DNA of 64,000 nucleotides, from positions 1 to 64,000 of the forward strand of contig NZ_JADOGI010000013.1 in assembly GCF_015645445.1 (NCBI RefSeq), in the 5' to 3' direction. Positions 17,008-24,160 of the stretch are shown here, piece after piece. The notes beneath the pieces were generated by a model. That model was given only the letters and a program-made list of their open reading frames with translations, was not told where the DNA came from and did not search any database. The position numbers and the translations under genes were made by a program. The DNA comes from Nonomuraea cypriaca (GTDB lineage Bacteria > Actinomycetota > Actinomycetes > Streptosporangiales > Streptosporangiaceae). Every line of letters begins with the position of its first letter. Position 1 is the stretch's first letter.

Positions 17008-17826
17008 ATGTTCAGCATCGGAGATTTCGCCAGGCTGGGGCTCGTGTCCGTGCGCATGCTGCGCCACTACGACGCCATCGGCCTGCTACGCCCCGCGCAC
17101 GTGGATCCGGTCACCGGCTACCGGTCCTACCAGGCCGCGCAGTTGTCCAGGCTCAACCGCATCGTCGCGATCAAGGACCTCGGCTTCACACTGGAGCAGG
17201 TCCGGGCGATCCTCGACGAGAAGGTCGGCGCCGAGGAGCTGCACGGCATGGTACGCCTGCGCCGCGCGCAACTGGAGGCCCAGATCAGCGCGGACCTGGC
17301 CAGGCTGCGGGGCGTCGAGGCGCGACTCCGTACGATCGAGAGGGAGGGGCACATGGACACGGCCGAGGTCGTACTCAAGCCGGTGGACCAGGTCCGGGTC
17401 GCGGAGCTCAGCGCCCGCGCGGCCGGCTACGAGCCGGAGCACATCAGCCCGGTCATCCAGCCGCTGTTCCAGGAGCTCTGCCGGCGGGTGGACGCGGCCT
17501 CGGTGCAGGTCACGGGCCCCGGGGTCGCCTACTACCGGCTGGAGGACGACGGCTCCGTGATGGTGCACGCCTGCCTGCCGGCCGCGGTGGCATACGGCGA
17601 CCACGACTTCGACGTGGTGGACCTGCCCGCCGTCGAGACGGCGGCCACGATCATCCACCACGGGTCGATGGAGAAGGTGGGGCAGACGTTCCAGGCGCTG
17701 GCCCACTGGATCGAGGCGAACGGCTACCGCTCGCTCGACCTGGCCAGGGAGATTTCCCTGCACTGCCCGGACAATCCGGACGAATGGGTGACCGAGCTCC
17801 AGATCGAGGTGACGCCGCTCTCATGA
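17008..17826 (+). CDS. MerR regulator with GyrI-like sensor domain
   Basis: Transcription activator of 272 aa. The N-terminal MerR helix-turn-helix (FSIGDFARLGLVSVRMLRHYD, RPAHVDPVTGYRSY) spans residues 1-70, a coiled dimer helix follows, and residues about 120-272 form a GyrI-like (BmrR effector-type) ligand-binding domain. ATG is preceded by GGGAGG. It overlaps the sigma-factor gene (ATGA). The same operon ends with a second, free-standing GyrI-like protein, so all three genes may answer one small-molecule signal. Confidence 0.92.
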   Translation: MFSIGDFARLGLVSVRMLRHYDAIGLLRPAHVDPVTGYRSYQAAQLSRLNRIVAIKDLGFTLEQVRAILDEKVGAEELHGMVRLRRAQLEAQISADLARLRGVEARLRTIEREGHMDTAEVVLKPVDQVRVAELSARAAGYEPEHISPVIQPLFQELCRRVDAASVQVTGPGVAYYRLEDDGSVMVHACLPAAVAYGDHDFDVVDLPAVETAATIIHHGSMEKVGQTFQALAHWIEANGYRSLDLAREISLHCPDNPDEWVTELQIEVTPLS

Positions 17827-18731
17827 TGGACCTGGAACGGCACCGGGTGGAGCTGACCGGCTACTGCTACCGCATGCTCGGCTCCGGATTCGAGGCGGAG
17901 GACGCGGTGCAGGAGACGTTCGTGCGGGCGTGGCGTACCTTCGACACCGGGCGCGGCCCGCTGCGCCCGTGGCTGTTCCACCTGGCCACGAACATCTGCC
18001 TGGACATGCTCAGAGGCCCGCAGCGCCGCGCCCGCGCCATGGACCTCACCTCTCCCGCGACCCCCGGCGCCGAGCTGGGCCCGCCGCTCCCGCCGGACAG
18101 ATGGATCCATCCCATCCCCGACGACCGTGCCCTCGACCCGGCGGACCAGGCCGTGGCGAAGGAAACGATCCGCCTCGCCTTCGTGACCGCCCTGCAGAAC
18201 CTCCCGCCCCGGCAACGGGCCGTACTCATCCTGCGCGACGTGCTGAAGTGGACCGCCGCGGAGACCGCCGCCCTCCTGTCCACCACCGTGACGTCGGTCA
18301 ACAGCACCCTGCAACGCGCCCGGGCCAGGCTCCCCGCCCCGGTCCCGCCGGCCGCGGAGGTGGACGAGAGCCTGCTGGCCCGCTACGTGTCGGCATTCGA
18401 ACGCTACGACGTCGAGACGCTCGTGGCGCTGCTGCACGAGGACGCGACGATGTCGATGCCGCCGTTCACGTGGTGGCTGCGTGGGCGCGCGAGCATCCGC
18501 GCGGTCCTGCTCGCCGCGGACTCGCCCTGCGCCGGCGCCCGCCTCGTGCCCGTGCGGGCCAACGGCTCCCCGGCCTTCGCCCAGTACGCCGACGGCAAGC
18601 CCTTCGCCCTGGATGTCCTGGACATCGCCGATGGCCTCATCAAGGACACCACGACCTTCCTGGACCCGGGTCTCTTCCCGCTTTTCGGCCTGCCGATGAG
18701 TTTGCCGCCCGCATTCCGTACTGAAGGTTGA
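17823..18731 (+). CDS. ECF sigma factor, SigG type, with SnoaL-like tail
   Basis: Extracytoplasmic-function sigma factor of 302 aa, similar in layout to mycobacterial SigG. Region 2 (about residues 5-75) has YRMLGSGFEAEDAVQETFVRAW; region 4 (about 120-175) has LPPRQRAVLILRDVLKWTAAE. The remaining 120 residues form a SnoaL-like domain that in this class can replace a separate anti-sigma factor. The operon has no recognisable anti-sigma gene. Its start overlaps the MerR stop. Confidence 0.9.
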   Translation: MMDLERHRVELTGYCYRMLGSGFEAEDAVQETFVRAWRTFDTGRGPLRPWLFHLATNICLDMLRGPQRRARAMDLTSPATPGAELGPPLPPDRWIHPIPDDRALDPADQAVAKETIRLAFVTALQNLPPRQRAVLILRDVLKWTAAETAALLSTTVTSVNSTLQRARARLPAPVPPAAEVDESLLARYVSAFERYDVETLVALLHEDATMSMPPFTWWLRGRASIRAVLLAADSPCAGARLVPVRANGSPAFAQYADGKPFALDVLDIADGLIKDTTTFLDPGLFPLFGLPMSLPPAFRTEG

Positions 18732-18756
18732 AGTCCGTGTTGAAGGAGAACATCAC

Positions 18757-19242
18757 ATGCCAGAGATCATCGAGTTGCCCGAGCGTCCGTACGCCGGGGT
18801 GCGCGCGACCATCACCATGACCACCTTCGGCGTGGTCGCCGACCGCATCGGCGAGCTGTTCGGCTGGCTCGCCGAACGCGGCGCGACCCCCGCCGGCGCC
18901 CCGTTCCTGAGGTACGACGCCATCAACATGCCGGAAGACCGGCTGGTGGTGGAGGCAGGAGTGCCGGTCACCGCGCCGGTGGAGGGCGAGGGCGACATCT
19001 TCGCCGGCACCCTGCCCGCCGGCCGCTACGCCACCGTCTCCCACCACGGCCACCCCGACCAGCTCTTCGGCGTCATCGACGGGCTGGTGAAGTGGGGCGC
19101 GGAACAGGGCCTGACCTGGGACATGACGGAGAAGGACGGGACCGAGCACTGGGGCTGCCGCCTGGAGCTCTACAACACCGACCCGTCCATCGAGCCCGAC
19201 CCCGCCAACTGGGACACGGATCTGCAGTTCCGCCTCGCGTAG
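18757..19242 (+). CDS. Free-standing GyrI-like ligand-binding protein
   Basis: Cytoplasmic protein of 161 aa with the GyrI/BmrR effector-domain pattern (starting IIELPERPYAGVRATITMT; later FAGTLPAGRYATVSHHGHPDQL), without a DNA-binding part. AAGGAG precedes the ATG by eight bases. Relatives bind or hydrolyse small hydrophobic compounds. Position after a GyrI-containing MerR regulator and an ECF sigma factor suggests a sensor, sponge or detoxifying enzyme for the same ligand; this is inference. Confidence 0.85.
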   Translation: MPEIIELPERPYAGVRATITMTTFGVVADRIGELFGWLAERGATPAGAPFLRYDAINMPEDRLVVEAGVPVTAPVEGEGDIFAGTLPAGRYATVSHHGHPDQLFGVIDGLVKWGAEQGLTWDMTEKDGTEHWGCRLELYNTDPSIEPDPANWDTDLQFRLA

Positions 19243-19269
19243 AACCCCTCGGCGGCGGCTTTCCCGAAG

Positions 19270-19315
19270 CAACCACGTTTGGTTGTCCCAAATCTGGTAC
19301 AACCAAACGTGGTTG
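19270..19315 (+). repeat. 17-base perfect inverted repeat
   Basis: CAACCACGTTTGGTTGT (19270-19286) and its exact reverse complement (19299-19315) enclose a 12-base loop. Each arm is itself a small dyad (CAACCA...TGGTTG), so the site has four alternating copies. The likeness continues outward (GAAG / CTTC with a one-base offset). The right arm lies in the coding frame of the ATPase relic that follows, which suggests an inverted duplication made when that gene was cut. Confidence 0.85.
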
Positions 19316-19533
19316 TCTTCGCGGAGGTGCCGCTGTCCACCCGTCCTTCGAGGGAACGCCGCTACCACGTGGCGGACACGCACCTGCGGTTCTGGCTGTC
19401 CTTCGTCGAGCCTGGTATGCCGGAGATCGATCGCGGGCGCGGCGATCTCGTGCTGCGGCGCATAGAGCGGTCATGGACGGCTCTGGCCTCTGCGGGCACG
19501 GCGGTCCAGCCGTGCCTCAGGCCTCGCCGATGA
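19303..19533 (+). pseudogene. Fragment of an AAA ATPase, DUF234 part
   Basis: About 75 codons resembling the C-terminal DUF234 region of archaeal-type AAA ATPases: PLSTRPS, then RYHVADTHLRFWLSFVEPG, then EIDRGRGDLVLRRIE and SW. The ATPase domain is absent and the usual downstream part ends early, so this is a relic. It starts within an inverted repeat and ends against a leftward hydrolase region. The match is from memory of the family pattern. Confidence 0.6.
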
Positions 19534-19597
19534 GGTCGCGCTCGTCGCGCAACAGCGGGCCGTCGGGCGCCGGCACGTGGACGTTGTCGTCATGCAT
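19517..19597 (-). CDS. Possible 26-aa ORF after the hydrolase
   Basis: ATG 19597 overlaps the end of the hydrolase gene and leads to 26 codons (MHDDNVHVPAPDG..., ending LIGEA). It may be a translated small ORF or a truncated remnant at the junction with the AAA ATPase relic, which it overlaps on the other strand. No family is recognised. Confidence 0.25.
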   Translation of the reverse strand: MHDDNVHVPAPDGPLLRDERDLIGEA

Positions 19598-20441
19598 GAG
19601 CGGTCTCCAGGAAGCCCATGATCTCTCGGGTGCAGGCGGGGAGCAGGTGCCCGGCGTCGGGCAGGAGGCGTACGTCGGCGTGCGGGACGTGTCGTTCGAG
19701 GCGGTGGCACGTGTCCCGGGAGTCGAGCAGGGCGTCGCGACCTCCGACGATCGCCAGGACCGGTATGGCCAGCCCGCGCAACGCCTCGTCACCGAAGACC
19801 GGCATTGTGCCGCGGCGCGGCCGGAAGCTCTTGTTGATCAGCAACGCGAACGCGCCGAGGTCACCGCCGACGTCATCCGCGGCGGGGCCCAGGATGCGGC
19901 GCATGGCGCGGCGGCGGCCCCGGTCGCCCAGCGCCATCAGCGGCAGCGCGCCCAGCAGCGGCAGCCACCGCTGACGGCCGATGCCGCTGGGGCAGAGCAG
20001 CGCGAGCCGTTCGGCCCGCCGGGTCCTCCGGGTGGCGTAGTCGACCGCCAGCCACCCGCCCAGCGAAACGCCCACCATCGCGGCCCGCTGCACGCCCAGC
20101 CCGTCCAGCACGTCGTCGAGCCATCCGGCGTACGCGTCCGAGCCGAGCGACGGCCGCGACGGCGCGCTCAGCCCCGGCTCGCCGATCACGTCGACCGCGT
20201 ACACCCGGAACCGGCGCGCCCAAGCGGCGACGTCACCCATCCACATGGCGCTGTTGGCCCCCGACCCGTGCAGGAGCACCACCGCCGGCGCGCCTTGCGG
20301 CCCAGACACCAGCACGAACGTCTCGCCCTGCCCGGTGGGCACGCGCACGTGCTCGCTCGGCACCGGCCACCGGCCGAGCAACTCCCGGTAGCGGTGCTCG
20401 ACTGCCCGCGCTCCCTCCGGCGAGGAGTAGATGCCGCTCAC
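19590..20441 (-). CDS. Alpha/beta hydrolase
   Basis: Hydrolase of 283 aa with the full catalytic set: oxyanion segment LLHGSGANSAMW, nucleophile in VGVSLGGW (Ser near residue 130), acid in GGRDAL and histidine in DAGHLLP near the end. No signal peptide is seen, so it is probably cytoplasmic. The GTG start overlaps the stop of a short upstream ORF and has GCAGG seven bases before it. Substrate unknown. Confidence 0.88.
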   Translation of the reverse strand: MSGIYSSPEGARAVEHRYRELLGRWPVPSEHVRVPTGQGETFVLVSGPQGAPAVVLLHGSGANSAMWMGDVAAWARRFRVYAVDVIGEPGLSAPSRPSLGSDAYAGWLDDVLDGLGVQRAAMVGVSLGGWLAVDYATRRTRRAERLALLCPSGIGRQRWLPLLGALPLMALGDRGRRRAMRRILGPAADDVGGDLGAFALLINKSFRPRRGTMPVFGDEALRGLAIPVLAIVGGRDALLDSRDTCHRLERHVPHADVRLLPDAGHLLPACTREIMGFLETAHA

Positions 20442-20506
20442 TGCCGCACCTGCGAGTCGATGATGCGCAGCCGCCTGGCCGCCTGCTCCATGGTGTATTG
20501 CTCCAT
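20438..20506 (-). CDS. 22-aa ORF coupled to the hydrolase
   Basis: A short ORF starting MEQYTMEQAARR and ending DSQVRQ. It has a good ribosome site (AGGGAG, four bases before ATG), better than the hydrolase's own, and its stop overlaps the hydrolase GTG. It could be a leader that couples translation or the leftover start of a lost regulator gene. Confidence 0.4.
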   Translation of the reverse strand: MEQYTMEQAARRLRIIDSQVRQ

Positions 20507-20509
20507 AAC

Positions 20510-20549
20510 GCTCCCTATAGTAGGGAATATTAGGGAGCGATAGGGAGCC
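20510..20549 (-). promoter_or_regulatory. Operator-like repeats before the hydrolase
   Basis: GCTCCCTA (20510-20517) and TAGGGAGC (20531-20538) are an eight-base inverted repeat. A nested pair TCCCTA-TAG-TAGGGA sits inside, and another TAGGGAGC follows at 20541-20548. The spacing fits a TetR- or PadR-type operator overlapping the promoter. No such regulator gene is next to it. Confidence 0.5.
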
Positions 20550-20657
20550 TGGTGAGAGCTCCCACCGGCACAGGGCCGATGGTGAGGCGCGGTCGTCCCT
20601 CCAGCACCTCCCCCACCCGCTCCACCTGCTCGTCAAGCTCGCGCAGCAGGGCGGGGG

Positions 20658-20858
20658 TCACGACCTGAGCGAGCTCATCGTCCACCGGTCCAAGCTGCCG
20701 GGTGCGGACAACTCCACGCCGCTATACGCCGTCTCCCGCAGCGCCACGATCTTTCCCCCTGCCTCCGGAGCCTCGTGTGTAATGCGGTAGCCCGTCTGTA
20801 CGGCAAGGGCGCGCACTATTTCGAGACCGCGCCCGTTCAGGGAGTCGGCGGACGGCAT
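20658..20858 (-). pseudogene. Fragment of a GHKL ATPase, anti-sigma type
   Basis: A 66-codon reading frame with NGRGLEIVRALA, then GGKIVAL, which resembles the last ATP-binding box of RsbW/SpoIIE-associated GHKL domains. The first two thirds of such a domain are absent and no good upstream continuation exists in this frame. Probably a truncated remnant; expression from its ATG cannot be excluded. Confidence 0.4.
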
Positions 20859-20885
20859 GCCGCGCTGCTGGTGGCTCGCGGGCCC

Positions 20886-21482
20886 TCAAGCGCCGTACGG
20901 CCGTACGGCCTTGGCTTTCCGTAGTGCCCAGGCCCACCAGGCGAGCTGGTCGAGCAGGGTCTTCGCGGCGGTCGCGCAGCCGGCCTGGTCGTCGGGCCCG
21001 TTCCAGGCGTTGTGGAAGCTCACGGTGTCCCGGATGGTGACCGCGTGCAGTTCGGCGAAGACCAGCCGGAGCTGCTCGACCGCGCGCAGGCCGCCGGAGA
21101 TGCCTCCGTAGGAGACGAACCCGACCGGCTTGGCCTGCCACTCCTTCCTGTGCAGGTCGATGGCGTTCTTCAACACGGCGGGGAAGCTGTGGTTGTACTC
21201 AGGGGTGATCACGACGAAGGCGTCGGCCACGGCCAGGCGCGGGGTGAGCTCGGCCAGGGCGCGGTCACCCTCGGCGGCCGGTGGGCCGCTGGGGTCCGGC
21301 ATCGCCAGCGGGAGCGAGATCTCGGCGAGACACACGACATCAAGCGTCATATCGGTACGCTCACCCGCCTGGCCCGCGAACCAGCTCGCCACGCTTGAGC
21401 CGAAGCCGACCTTCCGTACGCTGCCGACGATCACAGCCAGCCGCAGCTGTTCATGGGTTTCGGCAGGGCTGTTTTCACGCAT
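20886..21482 (-). CDS. NADPH-dependent FMN reductase
   Basis: Flavodoxin-fold reductase of 198 aa. The FMN phosphate loop GSVRKVGFGSSVASWF is near residue 20 and the flavin-binding signature ITPEYNHSFPAVLKNAID near residue 95. AGGAG lies ten bases before ATG 21482. A SoxR-like box upstream suggests induction by redox-cycling compounds; FMN reductases are known SoxR targets in Streptomyces. Confidence 0.92.
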   Translation of the reverse strand: MRENSPAETHEQLRLAVIVGSVRKVGFGSSVASWFAGQAGERTDMTLDVVCLAEISLPLAMPDPSGPPAAEGDRALAELTPRLAVADAFVVITPEYNHSFPAVLKNAIDLHRKEWQAKPVGFVSYGGISGGLRAVEQLRLVFAELHAVTIRDTVSFHNAWNGPDDQAGCATAAKTLLDQLAWWAWALRKAKAVRPYGA

Positions 21483-21530
21483 GGCGAGGCGCTCCTGTTC
21501 ACTGGGGTGCCGACGTCCGCACCCGTATGT

Positions 21531-21568
21531 GAACACTCTCGAACCTCAACATCTGTTGAGGTCAAGCC
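21531..21568 (-). promoter_or_regulatory. SoxR-like box and promoter for the FMN reductase
   Basis: ACCTCAACATCTGTTGAGGT (21543-21562) is a perfect dyad of nine-base halves. Read on the lower strand it sits between TTGACC and GAGAGT with a 19-base spacer, the MerR/SoxR promoter layout. It lies 60-80 bases before the FMN reductase start. A related site occurs at 59364-59394. No soxR gene is in the window. Confidence 0.65.
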
Positions 21569-21586
21569 AGGAGACTCCTCAAACTG

Positions 21587-22642
21587 TCAAGGGCCCAGCG
21601 GAGCGCAGTCGAGGATGACGTGTCCGAGCGGGGTGCTGTGAACGTCGGCGACGGCGAGCCCGGCCTTGGCGGCGAGGGCGACGTAGTCCTCGGTGGTGCG
21701 CTCGCGGCCGCCGCTGAGCACGAGCATGCGCAGGTTCATCTCGGCGAACATGGCCGGGTCGTCACCGGAAGTGCCGTGTGACTCGATCAGGACGACCCGT
21801 CCGTGCTGCCCGGCCGCGTCGGCGCACCGGCGCAGGATCCGCACGGCGTCGTCGTCGCCCCAGTCGTGCGCCACACGCCTGAGCACGTACGCGTCGCCCC
21901 CGGCGGGCAGCGGATCGAAGAAACTCTGGCCGGCGAACTCGCACCGCGCGTCCAACCCGCGCTCGACCAGGTACTGCCGGCCTCGGTCCACTGTGTCCGG
22001 CAGGTCCACGAGCGTGGCCCGGATGTCCGGGTGGGTGCGCAGCACTTCGGCGAGCAGGGCGCCGGTGCCACCGCCGACGTCGACCACATGCCGCACACCG
22101 GACCAGTCGTACCCCTCGGCCGCATCGGTGACGTAGTCCGCTCCGCCGGCCATCATCGCGTCGAACGACACGCTCATCTCCGGAGTCGCGGCGAGATGGT
22201 GCCAGAACGAGGCGCCGAAGACCGTCTCCCACGCGGGTTGCCCGGTGCGGACCGTGTGCAGCAACCCGACGAATGCCAGGTCCATCTGCCCGCCGAAGCC
22301 ACCCAGGTCGAGCTGTGCCCGCATCCCGGAAGGATGGCCGGACGCCAGCAGCGCGGCGGGCCCGTTGACCGCGAACCTGCCCGGCTCCGGTTCGGTGAAG
22401 ACACCCCGGCAGACCAGGTGGCGCAGCAGCCGGCCCAGCGCGTCCGCGTTGGTGCCGGACCGGCGTGCCAACTCCTCGACGGGCACCGCATCGCCGGCCA
22501 TCAGGTCGGTCAGCCCCAGCGAGGCCGCGACCCGCACCGCCATCGGTGTGATCAGATCGGTCACGGGTGCCAGCACTTCCCATGCCGCTTCCCACTGCGA
22601 TTGCCGACCTTGCTCGTCGTGATCGTCTTTGATGCTCGTCAT
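21587..22642 (-). CDS. SAM-dependent O-methyltransferase
   Basis: Methyltransferase of 351 aa, plant/fungal O-methyltransferase 2 class. A helical dimerisation region (about residues 15-100) is followed by the SAM-binding motif VVDVGGGTGALLAEVL, then LVDLP and an R-V-A-H-D-W segment holding the likely catalytic histidine. AGGAGG lies seven bases before ATG 22642. Members act on phenolic and polyketide substrates; no biosynthetic cluster adjoins it, so the substrate is open. Confidence 0.9.
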   Translation of the reverse strand: MTSIKDDHDEQGRQSQWEAAWEVLAPVTDLITPMAVRVAASLGLTDLMAGDAVPVEELARRSGTNADALGRLLRHLVCRGVFTEPEPGRFAVNGPAALLASGHPSGMRAQLDLGGFGGQMDLAFVGLLHTVRTGQPAWETVFGASFWHHLAATPEMSVSFDAMMAGGADYVTDAAEGYDWSGVRHVVDVGGGTGALLAEVLRTHPDIRATLVDLPDTVDRGRQYLVERGLDARCEFAGQSFFDPLPAGGDAYVLRRVAHDWGDDDAVRILRRCADAAGQHGRVVLIESHGTSGDDPAMFAEMNLRMLVLSGGRERTTEDYVALAAKAGLAVADVHSTPLGHVILDCAPLGP

Positions 22643-22730
22643 GGCCACGACCTCCTGCCTTCGCGGAATCAAGGCTTGCTTGCCCGGAAGCTACCAGGCG
22701 TCCGACGGCTCGGTCTTGGACGAATCGGAA

Positions 22731-22802
22731 CGAAGCGGCCCCTGGCGATGGCCGTACTTGGGGGCCAGGAGTGCATCGAAAGCCTCGGCGGCAGGCAGGT
22801 CG
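22731..22802. repeat. Interspersed repeat, copy A
   Basis: About 72 bases that align by eye (about three quarters identical, one gap) with 24089-24160. The best part reads GGCCGT.CTTGGGG.CCAGGAGTGC in both. This copy lies in the gap upstream of the methyltransferase. Its lower strand could encode a short unframed peptide without a start codon, so it is treated as non-coding. Confidence 0.5.
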
Positions 22803-22911
22803 AGCGCCTTCCCGACGTCGTGCGGCGCCTCGCGTAAAGCGCGGTGAAGGGAGCACGCAAGGAGACGGGGGTCTCATGGGTGCGGGACGGAGAACACCCG
22901 GTCCCGCGTGG

Positions 22912-22945
22912 CCGCAGGCTCCCGTCGAGGGGCGGGAGCCTGCGG
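22912..22945. terminator. Hairpin, possible two-way terminator
   Basis: CCGCAGGCTCCCG and CGGGAGCCTGCGG form a perfect 13-pair stem with an eight-base loop. It stands just past the 3' end of the leftward secreted crystallin-like gene. No T-run is present. A weaker inverted repeat (GCGGGAC...GTCCCGC) lies just before it, at 22882-22907. Confidence 0.6.
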
Positions 22946-23035
22946 TCGTGTCGATCGCCCGGTGGGCGTCGCCACCCGAACGTCACCCGGGCCAAGCCGT
23001 CACCCGGATATGGGCCTCACCAGGCGGAGCGGAGG

Positions 23036-23584
23036 TCACATCCGCCAGAGCGCGATGGACTCGACGTTGTTGTCGAAGCCCGCAGGCATGACCGGCACGG
23101 AGATGGTGGCCGCGCCGGGGTTGCGGAAACCATGCCCGTGGTCCCCGTAGTTGGGCAGGTTGTGCAGGTTGACCGCATTGCATCCGTGCCGGGTTATGAA
23201 TGAAGAGGTGCGGTTGACCCAGCTCCCGAGATGCGAGATCCGATATCCGGCGTAGTCACAACCGTCGCCGCCGCCGACGTTGCCCTCACCGCGAATGATG
23301 GTGGCGACTCCGCCGAAATGGGGAAGGTCGAAGAGCTGGATGATCGGTGTGGACGCTGCAGAGATTGCTTCGAGTTCCGCAGGATCGCTTGAGCATCGCT
23401 GCGACTTCACCTTGCCGGCTTTGTCGATCACGATGACGCAGTTCTGCGGTGCGCTCTTCTGCTGATAGGTCTGCGCCTGTGCTGACGGGGCCGCCAGCAT
23501 GCCGGCGGCGGCAACGGTCGCCAGCATCGCGGCGGCCTTCGCGGTATAGCGAGCTTTCAATGTTTCCCCACTTCTGGTTTCCAA
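23036..23584 (-). CDS. Secreted beta/gamma-crystallin-like protein
   Basis: Exported protein of 182 aa with a signal peptide (basic start, hydrophobic core, SAQAQ cleavage area). The mature part has two crystallin-like Greek-key segments, LFDLPHFGG... and VNLHNLPNYGDHG..., ending NNVESIALWRM. This pattern occurs in peptidase inhibitors of family I36 and in calcium-binding crystallins; either role is possible. TTG 23584 has AGGAG at seven bases; a second TTG at 23560 has GGGGA and also keeps the signal peptide. Confidence 0.78.
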   Translation of the reverse strand: METRSGETLKARYTAKAAAMLATVAAAGMLAAPSAQAQTYQQKSAPQNCVIVIDKAGKVKSQRCSSDPAELEAISAASTPIIQLFDLPHFGGVATIIRGEGNVGGGDGCDYAGYRISHLGSWVNRTSSFITRHGCNAVNLHNLPNYGDHGHGFRNPGAATISVPVMPAGFDNNVESIALWRM

Positions 23585-24132
23585 ATTTAATCTCCTGGTG
23601 AATGAGACAGTGGATGGCGTTTATGGACGGTGTCCGCTGCGGGCCGCCACACGGCCCGAGCCGCCATGACGCACGGAGTACCATACCGTCCCCAGCTCAC
23701 CGATGCCATGACAAATGGAAATTCGAAAGAGTCAAGCGGGTCGCTGGGGCGGCCGTGTGCCGGGACGTCGACCTGATAGTTCGCAGTTTCTCGAAGTGTG
23801 AGTTCCTTTGACGAGTGTGCAGCTATCCTGCGCCGGCGCGCCGCCCGGTGGAGTGGAAAGTGGGATGGATCTCGCTGGCGACGGCTGTAGATGTGCCAAT
23901 AAACGCAGCCGATGGCAGTGAGAATGCTCGGGAAGTCGAGAAACGTAGGGCGCCCGGAATGGCGAATTCGACATCTGACCGAGCTGGAGATTTGGGGGCA
24001 GGGTCGAGTTGCGTCGATCGTGAGGACCAGTTGGGGATGCCGGAAGTGTGGTGGGGACGACCCACAGCGCTGTCTGAGCTTTCGTGCGCGAAGCGCCTCT
24101 CGCGAGGGCCGTGCTTGGGGCCCAGGAGTGCG
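23585..24132. other. Gap without a convincing gene
   Basis: 548 bases between two leftward genes. Its AT content is higher than that of its surroundings near 23690-24000. Several open frames exist but none has sensible composition or a ribosome site. It probably holds the promoter of the secreted crystallin-like gene (near 23585-23680) and contains most of repeat copy B at its right end. Confidence 0.5.
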
Positions 24133-24160
24133 TCAGAGGCCGAGGTGGGTGGTCAGGTCG
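24089..24160. repeat. Interspersed repeat, copy B
   Basis: Partner of the repeat at 22731-22802, same orientation. This copy spans the stop codon and last nine codons of the phosphohexomutase gene, so part of the likeness could come from shared coding origin. The conserved core is GGCCGT.CTTGGGG.CCAGGAGTGC. Confidence 0.45.

Noticed and set aside
19270-19315. Terminal inverted repeat of an insertion sequence
   Set aside because: The arms are only 12 bases apart, with no transposase or target duplication; a local inverted duplication fits better.
22690-22875. Leftward coding-like stretch over repeat copy A
   Set aside because: The frame looks protein-like in part but has no ATG, GTG or TTG start after its upstream stop.
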